From contig JAENRP010000593.1 in assembly GCA_024741835.1 (NCBI GenBank), forward strand, positions 1 through 15,969: 15,969 nt of DNA, read 5' to 3'. The position numbers and the translations under genes were made by a program. Below are positions 1 to 8,300 of this stretch, in pieces; position 1 is the first letter of the stretch, and each line of letters starts with the position of its first letter. Source of the DNA: Diplocarpon mali (lineage: Eukaryota; Ascomycota; Leotiomycetes; Helotiales; Drepanopezizaceae). Below the pieces are notes generated by a model, which worked only from the letters and a program-made list of their open reading frames with translations, had not been told where the DNA came from and ran no database searches.

Positions 1-97
1 ATATAAATTAATTATTAAAAACTCCTATATAATTTAACTTTATATAAATCTTATAGCTAAATAAAAGATTAATGCTTAAGCTAAGTATAAGGAGAAC
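1..97 (-). repeat. 97-bp direct repeat, left copy (copia coding segment)
   Basis: Matches 15873-15969 over 97 bases without gaps. By eye there are 12 differences, all transitions. On the minus strand both copies translate in the frame of the neighbouring copia sequence (left copy in frame with Gag-protease, right copy in frame with the array and integrase), giving V-L-L-I-L-S-L-S-I-N-L-L, the strand that precedes the pre-integrase region in copia polyproteins. It is therefore homologous coding sequence of two element copies and not a terminal repeat. Confidence 0.9.
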
Positions 98-1432
98 ATT
101 TTATAAAAGGAAAGAAATGCTAGCGATATTTATCTCTACTATACTTATTAAATCTATATATAACCTTTTACTACTAACCTTAATAGAGCGCCTTTTTATT
201 TTAATAAGTAGGCCTTTAAATAGGTAGGATTTATTAGTTATATATGCTATACAACTAATATTATTATACTAATCGGATTTAAGGATCTTATAAAGATCGG
301 CTTTTAAAATATAAGCATCTTTATTATAATTATCGTTTGAATTATCAAAAGTGGATTTAAATTCAAATGACCTACTATTATTATTAAAGGTATTTGCTAA
401 AGTTCTGGCTAAATAGCCTTTTCCTTTGCCTTTCCTTAGTAGTTGCGGCCTTTAATAAGATAAGGGCAGTTTGCTTCTTAACTTCTGCTTCGATTGCTTC
501 TTAATATTAAAGCTAGTAATTATATCGATTAATTGCCTTTTAACTTTATAATTAGTAATATTATAAGTACTATTATAGAAGTAGTATCTCCGATAAGCTT
601 AAGGGCTTATCCTATACTCCTTCCTCTTCTTAGGCTTATCGTTGCCTTATAATATAGCATTTGCCGATTTAAAGCGTCCTTCGAGGTCTTACTCGATAGT
701 TTAAAGGAGGTCGATCTTCTTATAGATCTTAAAGTTAGGTTAGATAAGAAGAGATTGTTTTATAATAGTAAACTTAAAAAGGAGGCTATTAAGTAGGAAA
801 TTAAAAAGCTAAATTTCCTTAAAAGTTATAACTATCTTAGGATCTGCAGCTCTTACTCTCCTTCTTACTTTATATAATATAAACTAAGTAAAGTCTATAT
901 TTATATTTATATTCTTACTATCTTTATCTTTTCTATATTAAAATGAAGTGATCTACTATAATAGATGCTAAGTATTAAGGGCAATTATCTAAGAGTATTT
1001 TACCTTTAAAGTATCCTATCTTATCTTTGTATTATTATAAACTTAAATAAAATCTTAGTCTTTATTACTTAAACCTCTATTAATCTTAAACTTGCATTTA
1101 GCTAAGGCTAGCCTATACTCCTTCTCCTTTTCTATATTTAAAATCTGCCTTTGGGATTCTTAATTATTATCTACTAAAGCTCTTAGGCTAAGCTTGTTTA
1201 GTATATTTAGCAAATCCTTAGTAGTTGTATTAGCTATTAAAGTAAAAGTAGACGAATTAGTAGAAGGAGTATAGAAGGCTATTCTCGCGTATTTAATAAG
1301 TGTCTTTTAAATCGCTATTTCAATGCCTTTGCTTTTAAAGTAAAGCTCTAAATTGTCGAACTATTATTGCCAGTTCTTTCGAAAGAGTTAGAGGTCTCTA
1401 GGCCTAGTGTTTCGATCGGAATCGGAAGCTAT
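1..1432 (-). pseudogene. Copia-left Gag-protease, degraded, runs off left edge
   Basis: N-terminal part of a Ty1/copia polyprotein: Gag forms the particle and the aspartic protease cleaves the polyprotein. One frame stays readable from an ATA (probably a mutated ATG) at 1432-1430 to base 1. In order it shows a Gag start with N-W-Q-stop-stop-F-D-N-L-E-L (about 1375-1340), a Gag body, a CCHC zinc-knuckle remnant at about 586-545 in which both leading Cys, the His and the last Cys read as Tyr, Tyr, Asn/Thr and Tyr, and a protease at about 275-100. The protease Asp position reads Asn (260-262), the next Gly reads Ser and the preceding Trp is a stop. The last 97 bases encode the V-N-L-L-type strand that leads to integrase. 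Many TAA/TAG codons sit at Gln/Trp positions. It lies directly downstream of LTR-R copy 1 and a leader. Dead by RIP; family assignment is firm, the exact start is inferred. Confidence 0.85.
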
Positions 1433-1483
1433 TGCTGTTTCAAATAGAATTGCGTTTAAAATCAAATAAATTAAATAGTTAAG

Positions 1484-1722
1484 GATACTCCTCCTATCGA
1501 AAAGTCAAAATAATTAAATAGTAGGTATTATAGAAGTATTAAATAGGAAGGAAGTCCTCTTATCGAAAAGGGTTTTTAAACTATAATGCAAGGAATCACA
1601 CCTCTTATAAAATATAGTAAAGTAAGGAATTATACCTCTTATAGTACTAAAGGGGTTATAGAGCAAGGAATCATACCTTTTATAATATAGGTTAGCTAAA
1701 TAGGGAATTATACCTCCTATTC
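1484..1722 (-). repeat. Degenerate short repeats in copia-left leader
   Basis: Between the 5' LTR and gag there are four related blocks of about 22 bp built on AAGGAATYAYACCTCYTAT, at 1588-1610, 1622-1644, 1663-1685 and 1701-1722 (spacing 34, 41 and 38). A second related pair with CTATCGAAAAG / TTATCGAAAAG lies at about 1484-1503 and 1547-1570. Differences between blocks are mainly C/T. The position corresponds to the untranslated leader, where packaging or translation signals would lie; no function can be read from the sequence. The rest of 1433-1838 shows nothing else I can name. Confidence 0.6.
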
Positions 1723-1824
1723 GCCGATTGCTTACCTCTTACTATAAGTCTCGTTTAACTTCCTACTAATAGTTGCAGCGCAAGTGCTTTCTAAAGGAAG
1801 TTAATAATCTATTATCGGTCTATC

Positions 1825-1838
1825 TAGGGCTTATAACC
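1825..1838 (-). promoter_or_regulatory. Candidate primer-binding site of copia-left
   Basis: Directly inside the LTR-R copy 1 boundary the sense strand reads GGTTATAAGCCCTA. A GG-starting tract abutting the 5' LTR is where a tRNA primer-binding site is expected. RIP may have changed bases, so the matching tRNA cannot be named from this window alone. Confidence 0.4.
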
Positions 1839-2033
1839 TATTAAGCTTAAGTAAGTCAGCGCAGTAGGTAAAGGAGGCTTTTAAAGGTCGATAGTCGATA
1901 TATTAGTAAGAGTTAAAGAAGGAAGGTTACCCCTTTCTTCCCTATAGCTATATACGTATTAATATCCTACTGACTAAGCAGTAGGGTCATATGATAATAT
2001 ATCGGAGTGATGGCTATATCACCTATCTTAATA
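1839..2033 (-). mobile_element. LTR-R copy 1, 5' LTR of copia-left
   Basis: A 195-bp direct repeat of 11394-11588. By eye about 20 positions differ, all but one being transitions. On the plus strand it runs TATTAAGC...CTTAATA, consistent with TGTTGAGC...CTTAACA ends after CA/TG to TA mutation. A primer-site-like tract, leader and copia gag follow in the sense direction, so this is read as a 5' LTR. It interrupts the unknown reading frame 2028-3317, whose stop codon falls within the LTR edge. No matching target-site duplication is visible because the other end of copia-left is outside the window. Confidence 0.85.
1966..1985. other. Hairpin inside LTR-R
   Basis: Perfect 7-bp stem CCTACTG (1966-1972) and CAGTAGG (1979-1985) with a 6-nt loop. 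In LTR-R copy 2 the same stem is broken by a single G-to-A change in the left arm. It could be a structural signal in the LTR transcript; function unknown. Confidence 0.55.
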
Positions 2034-3317
2034 ATAATTATTAAAAAATTGAATAATATCCGCAGGGGCGAATTCGTCTAAGGTAAGCTATTGAACCTAT
2101 TTAATAGCTCTTTTAGTTATTTCTAAAGCAATAGGAATAGGGTCTTCCCTTATATTATTATTTTTAAAGTAGTTGTATATAGATATAAAGAAGTTAAAAA
2201 CTAGCTCTTTTAAGTTATTAAGAAAGGAGTTTAAATAGGCGCGCAATCCTTTGGTTTTAAATTGCAAATTAGCTAAGGTAGCTATTAAACGATCTATCCT
2301 TCTTAAAGGTCGAGCTAAAATTGGTTGTTCAATTAGAGGAAAGTCCTTTAAAGATTCCGAAAATTCTAAAGAGGCTATACTAAGCGTTTAGGCAGTTTGT
2401 TTAGCAGCGGTTTCTAGAATCATTTTAGTAAAAGGCAAGTTAGGTCCAGTTTTAAAATTCTTATTTCTAACTTCTGATTTAAGACCGCAAGTTAAATTAT
2501 ATAGTTTAGCACTTATTATATCTTTAGGCTAAGAGGCGAATTTTAAGGTAGGCTTGATTATAAATAACCAATTCCCTTCTTTATTATTAAAGAAATCTCG
2601 TCCAAACCCTAGTATAGGAGTCCAGTTCTCTTTTAAAATAAGCAAACTATAAGCAAAAGCGCAGAGCCTTAGCATATTAATAATAGTACTATTAGGTAGG
2701 GTAATATCTATAGCCTAATTTGATCTTTTTATAACTCTATTAGCTGCTATAAGTACTGTATTAAATAGGCTTACAAATCTACAACCGCGAATTCGATTGC
2801 CTTAGAATTTTACTACTCCTTCTTAAATGATAAAGAAATTAAGAATCTGAATAGCTCTAGCGGTAGGTGTATTTTCCTTAAGAATTTTTATTAATACTCG
2901 CCTTCTATTATTAGAATTAATATTTGTTAAGAAGCGCAAATAAAATAAGAGTCCTCTTTTATTAATAGCTGAATTATCCAATCGTCAAATAGATTCTTCC
3001 CTTTTATCTTAGTCTATTTTAAAAGCGTTGGCTAAGGTTATGTATTAATCTGCGTCAGCTAAGAATTTCTCTTTAAAGATTCCCTTTAGTTTTAATTCTT
3101 TAATTAGGAAGTTGTCAAATTAGAGAATTCCAGGGGCCCCTTAGGTTAAAAGGTTATTAATAGCATTCGCGTAAGCTAAAAGGAGTTTTTATTACTTTAT
3201 ATCTCCTAAGGCTGCGTAAGTCGATTTAAAGCTCTCTAATAATGCAATAGCTCTATTGTCTTAAAAGAAGTTTATAATTAGTGTTTATTTATCCCCTATT
3301 GCAATAGACAAAACCAT
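2028..3317 (-). pseudogene. Unrecognised degraded ORF downstream of gypsy pol
   Basis: From an ATG at 3317-3315 one frame can be followed for 429 codons to TAA at 2030-2028. About sixteen TAA/TAG codons and one TGA interrupt it, at places where CAA, CAG, TGG or CGA would fit, as in the neighbouring RIP-hit genes. Between the stops the translation looks like protein, not noise: mixed charged and hydrophobic stretches, for example E-N-W-T-P-I-L-G-F-G-R-D-F-F (about residues 205-220), and a basic C-terminal third rich in Lys/Arg/Leu. I do not recognise a domain, signal peptide or convincing membrane segment. The frame equals that of the upstream integrase, so it could be a separate accessory ORF of the gypsy element or a continuation of pol. 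The true C-terminus is unknown because LTR-R copy 1 cuts it. It contains one 23-bp palindromic unit (2470-2492). Confidence 0.6.
2470..2492. repeat. 23-bp palindromic unit in the unknown ORF
   Basis: Begins ACTTCT and ends CGCAAGT, with outer arms TAACTT (2468-2473) and AAGTTA (2489-2494). On the minus strand it starts on a codon boundary of the unknown ORF and reads T-C-G-L-K-S-E-V. Confidence 0.65.
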
Positions 3318-3849
3318 TTATGAGTTCTTTAAAGGTATATTACTTATAAAAGATAGGGAGTATAAATAAGAGAGTTTAATAGGGTATAAGAATTAAAAGG
3401 GCATATAAGCTGCAATAGGTTTGCTATATATATATTAAGGAAATTGGGCTTTTTATTTATTATTTAAAGAAAGTAATAAGAATGCTATAATTAAAGGATA
3501 ATATTAAGAATGCAAAATAAGTCAGAGTAGGCAAGAATTTAAAGTGATCTTAAAAGATCTATATCTTAAATAATAAAGGAGGCGACTTTGCTAAAAATGT
3601 AAAAATAAGGATTAAAGGTAGGTAGGATAATTAATAAGCTAAGAAATCGTTTAGTATTTCTATTTGCGTTTTTCGGATATTTTAGAAATAATAACTTAAG
3701 GTTGCGATTAGTTAGGTATTTTAATATTCTTTACTCGCAGGACCGGCTTATAGGTCAAGTTGGAAAAATCTTAGTCTTTGTCCAAGGGTTTAAAATTGCT
3801 TATATTGCCATTAGTTCTTATAAAAGATTCGGAGGTTATATCAGTTTCC
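3318..3849 (-). other. Tail between gypsy integrase and the unknown ORF
   Basis: About 530 bp. The part next to integrase (3849 to about 3650) still reads as an acidic then basic C-terminal tail (E-D-E-S-E-T-D-I-T-S-E-S), including a 23-bp unit. The remaining 330 bp up to the ATG at 3317 is AT-rich and gives only low-complexity, stop-rich translation. The pol stop cannot be placed because any TAA/TAG could be mutated Gln or Trp. Confidence 0.45.
3733..3755. repeat. 23-bp palindromic unit in the integrase tail
   Basis: Begins ACTCGCAGG and ends TATAGGT. On the minus strand it starts on a codon boundary of the integrase frame and reads T-Y-K-P-V-L-R-V, close to the T-L-K-L-G-L-Q-V of the copia array at 15314-15783. 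Confidence 0.65.
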
Positions 3850-5160
3850 GATTCGTCTTCTAAAGGAAATAAGGTTTAATTATATTGATAAAATCGCTTT
3901 AGTCGGTTAGTTATAAAGGTTCCTCTAATATCGACTCCATTAAGTTCTTAAAGAGAATAGTATCCCTTTTCTTCTTACTTAGACTTAACTTTAAATAAAC
4001 TAAGCTATCGATAGTTAAGTTTAGTATCTGCTAATATATTAATACTTCTTATAACGTTATAGATTAAGATAAGATCATCTTTTCGAATAGGGTGCGTTTT
4101 AAGTACTTTAGAAGCAGCCTATGCTTCCTTAGCTTTTTCCTAATATTATTTCTTTTATAGAATGATTTCCTTTATATCTATATCTTAGAGCTTAAGTTAT
4201 TAGCATTTTATCGCAAGTAAATCAGAACGGTTCTAAATTTAACTATAGTCGAATAATCTTTAAATAGGCTAATAGGATTCAAAAGGGAGCTATGCTTCTC
4301 TACTATAGATAAGGAAAAATAGTATAACTCTAATTGGTTTATAAATTATCGTTCGATAAGTAAAGAGTATTCTATAAAAGTGTTTTATCCAATTCTTAAA
4401 TCCTTTGCAAGTAACTTTAAATAGCCTATTAAGAATATTATAATATCCTCGCTCTACTATTCTATTAGCTTTCGAATTATATGCTAAGATTTAAACCTAT
4501 TTAATACTATATTTTTATAAAAAAGCTTTAACTTCTCCTTTATTTTCAAGGCTTCTATTAATAGTTAGTTTGTTAAAAAGTCTATAATAATAGACTACGT
4601 CTTTTAAAAGGAACTTTATAATAGATTTAAAGTTAGCAGATCTCAAAGGTCGTCCTTTAGGCCATCCTAATAGGTCTTCTTTTACTAGAATAAAATATAT
4701 AATCCTATTTTCAGTTATTAGTACTTGTATAATATCGAGACTGACTTTATAAAAAAGGCCTAATGGCTAGGTTAGGAATAGGGGATTCTCTTTACAATTA
4801 GGTTTTCGTTTCTAATAAGGGATATAACTTTTTATAAAAGCTTTGCAATCTTTAAAAGAACACTTTTAAAAGAATTTCCTTAAGAGTTAATAGTAGGTAG
4901 ACTTAGCTCCTTAATAGCTAGTTTCCTTATAAATATCCTAGATAGCCTTAGCCTTTAGTTTTTTATTATTTAAGTAGAGTCGTATAAGGAATGAGTTATT
5001 ACTTCTTTTAAATAATCGTTTTCCTTATATTAGATAAATTAGAGCTTTAGCTTTAAATTTCTAAAAATCCTTAAGAGTAACTGTCTTTAGTTATTTAAGT
5101 GTAATTAAAAATTTTACGATTTCTTTAAAGTCACCTAAGTAGTTAAGTGATAAAATTCTC
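3850..5160 (-). pseudogene. Gypsy integrase, degraded
   Basis: Inserts the cDNA copy into the genome. The frame shows, from the N-terminus, a zinc-binding HHCC region at about 4990-4790 in which both His and both Cys positions read Tyr (Y-K-E-T-S-Y and Y-I-P-Y). The catalytic core follows: S-L-D-I-I with the first Asp kept (4734-4736), the second Asp changed to Asn in I-N-R-S-L-E-N-K-G (4557-4559), and the Glu kept in V-E-R-G (4452-4454). Next comes W-I-K-H-F-Y-R-I-L-F and a C-terminal domain ending N-R-L-K-R-F-Y (about 3900). The layout matches Tf1/Tf2-like chromovirus-type fungal gypsy pol; no chromodomain is recognisable. G-to-A changes and stops make it inactive. Its frame differs from the RT frame, so at least one indel lies between 5160 and 5650. 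Confidence 0.9.
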
Positions 5161-5167
5161 TTATTTG

Positions 5168-5190
5168 ACTCGCGGGCTAGGACCGCGAGT
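5168..5190. repeat. 23-bp perfect palindromic unit, RNase H-integrase linker
   Basis: The best-preserved copy: ACTCGCGG (5168-5175), 7-nt loop, CCGCGAGT (5183-5190), a perfect 8-bp inverted repeat. It is unusually GC-rich for this window. In the downstream integrase frame it is read in a different codon phase from the other copies. Confidence 0.75.
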
Positions 5191-5199
5191 TAAGTCCCT

Positions 5200-6760
5200 T
5201 TAAGGCGATATATTAATAGATAACTAACTTTATTCTTTACCTACTTATTAATATCTATTTTATCTTCTTTAATCAAATCAAAGGGGTAGGGACGAGTTCT
5301 TCTTAAAAGGCTATTAGCAGTAGTATTTTTATCCTTAGAATATATTTGACTTTAAAGTCTATTAATCTTATTTAAGCAATCTATTTTATTAATAAGGCTC
5401 TTAGTAGGTCGCTTGCAGCTCTATTCAATTATTCTACTAGCACTTTAGCATTAGTTTTAAAAATGAAGTAAGTGCTATAGAAGTCGCTTCTTATCTTTTT
5501 CATCGCCTTTAAGGCGCCTTTGCATTCCTACTTAATAGTATTATACTTTATCTCTACTAGATTCTAAAGACTACTTTTAAAGTGAGCTAAATGTCTTTTC
5601 TATTAGCTATTAGCTTATTAAAGGACAGTACCTTATCCGATTAAGCTTGCGTTAACTATTAGTATAATTGGCCTAGCGTCGGCTCTATAGTCTATTTTAA
5701 TCAGATATAGCACTTTAAGCAACGCTTGCTTTAGTTGTTTTATAGCCTCTATTTAAGGTTCCTCCTATTGAAACTCAGCCCCTTTTTAAAATAAGGTATA
5801 AATAGGTACTGCCTTTTTAGTAAAATCCTTAATTTAAATGCGATAGTATACTATAATGCTAATAAATGCGCGAGCTTCTGCCATATTATTATATCTCTTC
5901 TATTTGTCGATTTTAAGTACTTTAGCCCTCTAAGGACTTCGGCTATTAAAATCAGTAATAAAACTAATAATTTCCATCGATAGAAGATAGTATTATAACT
6001 TCGGACTAACTGTTGCTCCTATCCTTTCGAATTATATAAGCACCTGGTCTAAGTTCTAAATATATTCTATTATAAATCATTATATATTAAGGAGAACTTC
6101 TTTATAGTTATAAAATAATCTTGATTCTTTTACTCCTATATCGTCTATATAAGGGAGCGCAATATTAGGTATATAATCTACTAGTATCTTATAGATTACT
6201 TAAACAAATTGAGCAATCGAATTTATAGCCCTTTAAGGTAATCTTATTATCTGAAGTAGCTTAAGAGGGGTTTGAATTACTATTATATCTCTTGATTTAA
6301 CATTAAGAATAAATTGGTTATATTTAAAGAAGAAGTCAATAAGAGAGCTGCGGGTTAATCCTACAAATTCATTTAAGAACTTATCTATATTTAAAGGAAC
6401 GTTAGCATCCTTAATAGTTACTAGGTTTATCTCTACTACTATTATTATTAGTCTATAAGTTCCCTTCTCTTTCTTAGCAATTAAGAACTATTTATTCTTA
6501 TAAGGGCTATTACAGAACTTGAGAATACTTTGCTTTAGCCTATCCTTTAATATTTCGATTACCTTTTCTTAAAGAGCTTTAAAGACTTTAAATGTTTTCT
6601 CTTACTAGGCTTTATAAGGTATTATCTTAATCTTAATATAAGGCGTAACCTCTTTTTAAATCTAGCTAAGTTCTATCTAGTCAAAAGCTAAAGCGTCCTT
6701 TCGATTTATTAAGGTTTTATAAAGTAGTTCGCATTCTTACTCTATTAAGTCTTTTCCAAT
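5200..6760 (-). pseudogene. Gypsy reverse transcriptase and RNase H, degraded
   Basis: Copies element RNA into DNA and removes the RNA strand. One frame covers both domains. RT begins around 6740 and carries S-L-I-D-F-F-F-K-Y-N-Q (about 6355-6320), Q-T-P-L-K-L-L-Q then L-P-stop (about 6270-6230), N-S-I-A-Q-F-V, and the catalytic box A-L-P-Y-I-D-D-I-G-V-K with both Asp intact at 6140-6145. The connection domain follows, and RNase H starts at about 5660 with I-V-N-A-S, where the first catalytic Asp has become Asn (5651-5653). Several Gln/Trp positions are stops. The sequence after Y-I-D-D-I and the domain order are those of fungal Ty3/gypsy elements. The end of RNase H towards 5200 is poorly readable. 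Confidence 0.92.
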
Positions 6761-7133
6761 TTTCAGTATATCGAAACGTTATTTTATTAGCCGATATTTA
6801 ATAGGTTTATTAGAAAATCTGCCTATAATAAACTTATCGAATTTGCCATCCGGCTTCAAAGGTTAAAGCTTCTCGTCTTATTTAAACCAATTATCTAATC
6901 CTTTAAGCTTTAAGCTATTAGAGATTCCCTAATCTACTAGTTGTACTTTATTAGCCTTACTTTTATATATAGTTCAAATATTAGCTAGTACTATACTTCT
7001 CTACTTCTTTCCTTTTTTATCAAATCCTATAAAACGGTCCGAATTTTCCTTTTTAAAAACAAATAAAAGATTTTCTAAGTTATTAATTTAAAGTGCGTAG
7101 ATAGAAATATTATTAGTAATTTTATTATTTTTC

Positions 7134-7156
7134 ATTCGCAGGTCTGGCCTATAAGT
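7134..7156. repeat. 23-bp palindromic unit, protease-RT linker (copy 1)
   Basis: Begins ATTCGCAGG and ends TATAAGT. On the minus strand it starts on a codon boundary of the RT frame and reads T-Y-R-P-D-L-R-M, resembling T-L-R-P-D-L in the copia array unit at 15761-15783. Confidence 0.6.
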
Positions 7157-7295
7157 GGCTTTTAAGTTTTTTAAAATGATTAGTAAATTGTCGAAATTTA
7201 TAAAATAAACCCTCTTCTTTATCTTATTTTTCTTTTTTCTTAATTATTAATATAATAAAACGCCGATTATACTATTTTTCAAAATTCTAAATTTG

Positions 7296-7318
7296 ACTCC
7301 TAATCTAAGACCGTAAGT
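7296..7318. repeat. 23-bp palindromic unit, protease-RT linker (copy 2)
   Basis: Begins ACTCCTAA and ends CGTAAGT, within longer perfect 9-bp arms AATTTGACT (7290-7298) and AGTCAAATT (7316-7324). On the minus strand it starts on a codon boundary of the RT frame and reads T-Y-G-L-R-L-G-V. It lies only 140 bp from the 7134 copy. Confidence 0.7.
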
Positions 7319-8300
7319 CAAATTGCTATTATTTAAAATCGGCAAACTCACCTTTCTTTTACTATAACTCCTTGCTAAGTGCCTTCCTTTATTAGCATTA
7401 AGCCTAGCCTTTATACTAGCTAATCATTTCCTAAAACCTTATTCTAGAATTCGGCTATATTTCTTATAATAACCATTTATCCTTTTAAAGATCGATCTAT
7501 ATTCTAAAGATTAGCTTTTATAAGACTATCTTTAGGATAGTTAAATATTAGCTAAGATTCTAAAATAAAGGGCATTCTTAAAAGAATATCATTTAAAGAA
7601 TTCTCTATTATTAAAAAGTTAGTATAATTAACAATTCCTTTAACTTTAACCTTTATATTTTTCACCTATCTATTAAAATTGTATTTTAATCTAAAGATAG
7701 TCGAATAAATAAGGAATCGATCGCTAACAATTATCAATTAAGCTATTTCCGCCACTTTTCTAATTATTATATTAACTTCTAAACTATAATCGATCAGAGC
7801 CTTTACTTTAACTAATTCTTTTATAAAATAAATAATAATAAGGCTTTTTATCGCAACTATTAAATAATTTCGATTAATATTCTAAGATATTAAAGCTATT
7901 GCCATAATATTATAATACCTCTAGGTTCTTTCGTCTTCTATAATCTAAAGACATTTGATTAAGGCTAAGTGCTTTTTAAAGTTCTTTTATATTATAATTT
8001 CCATTTCCTTATTATTATTCAAATCTTTAAAGGCAATTAGGATATGCTTTCCTAGCACTTTATTAAAGTGTCTAATTAAACTAAATAGGTCTTTAAACGT
8101 AAGGTTAATTTGCTAAGCTATGATATTCTCTATAGCTTTCTCTATTACAATTAAACTAGCGTATTTGTCTACGAATTTTTCCCATTTTAATATCTATCTC
8201 TTTTGCTTAAGGTCAAGGGTCTACGCAATAACTTCAACTTCTTAATCTTCGAGCTTAAAGCTATCTTTATTTATTATATCTCTAATTAATTCGTCTGCTA

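Larger units (their letters stand above)
6761..8300 (-). pseudogene. Gypsy protease with flanking linkers, degraded
   Basis: The retroviral-type aspartic protease lies at about 7830-7600: V-K-A-L-I-D-Y-S-L-E-V replaces the usual Asp-Ser/Thr-Gly box. The Asp is kept (7789-7791) but the two following positions are Tyr and Ser. It is followed by R-K-V-A-E-I-A and V-K-V-K-G-I-V-N-Y-T, typical of these elements. The segment 8300-7830 upstream reads as a continuous acidic/Lys-rich Gag-to-protease linker. The segment 7600-6760 leads into RT and contains two 23-bp palindromic units (7296-7318 and 7134-7156). Protease shares the Gag frame; RT is in another frame, so an indel lies between about 7600 and 7318. 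Confidence 0.8.

Noticed and set aside
2028..3317. Envelope-like protein of the gypsy element
   Set aside because: The position would fit, but I see no signal peptide, no clear membrane anchor and no glycoprotein-type Cys pattern, so no function is assigned.
5168..5190. Intrinsic bacterial terminator (GC-rich hairpin)
   Set aside because: No T-run follows it, it lies within a eukaryotic retrotransposon ORF, and it belongs to the dispersed 23-bp family.
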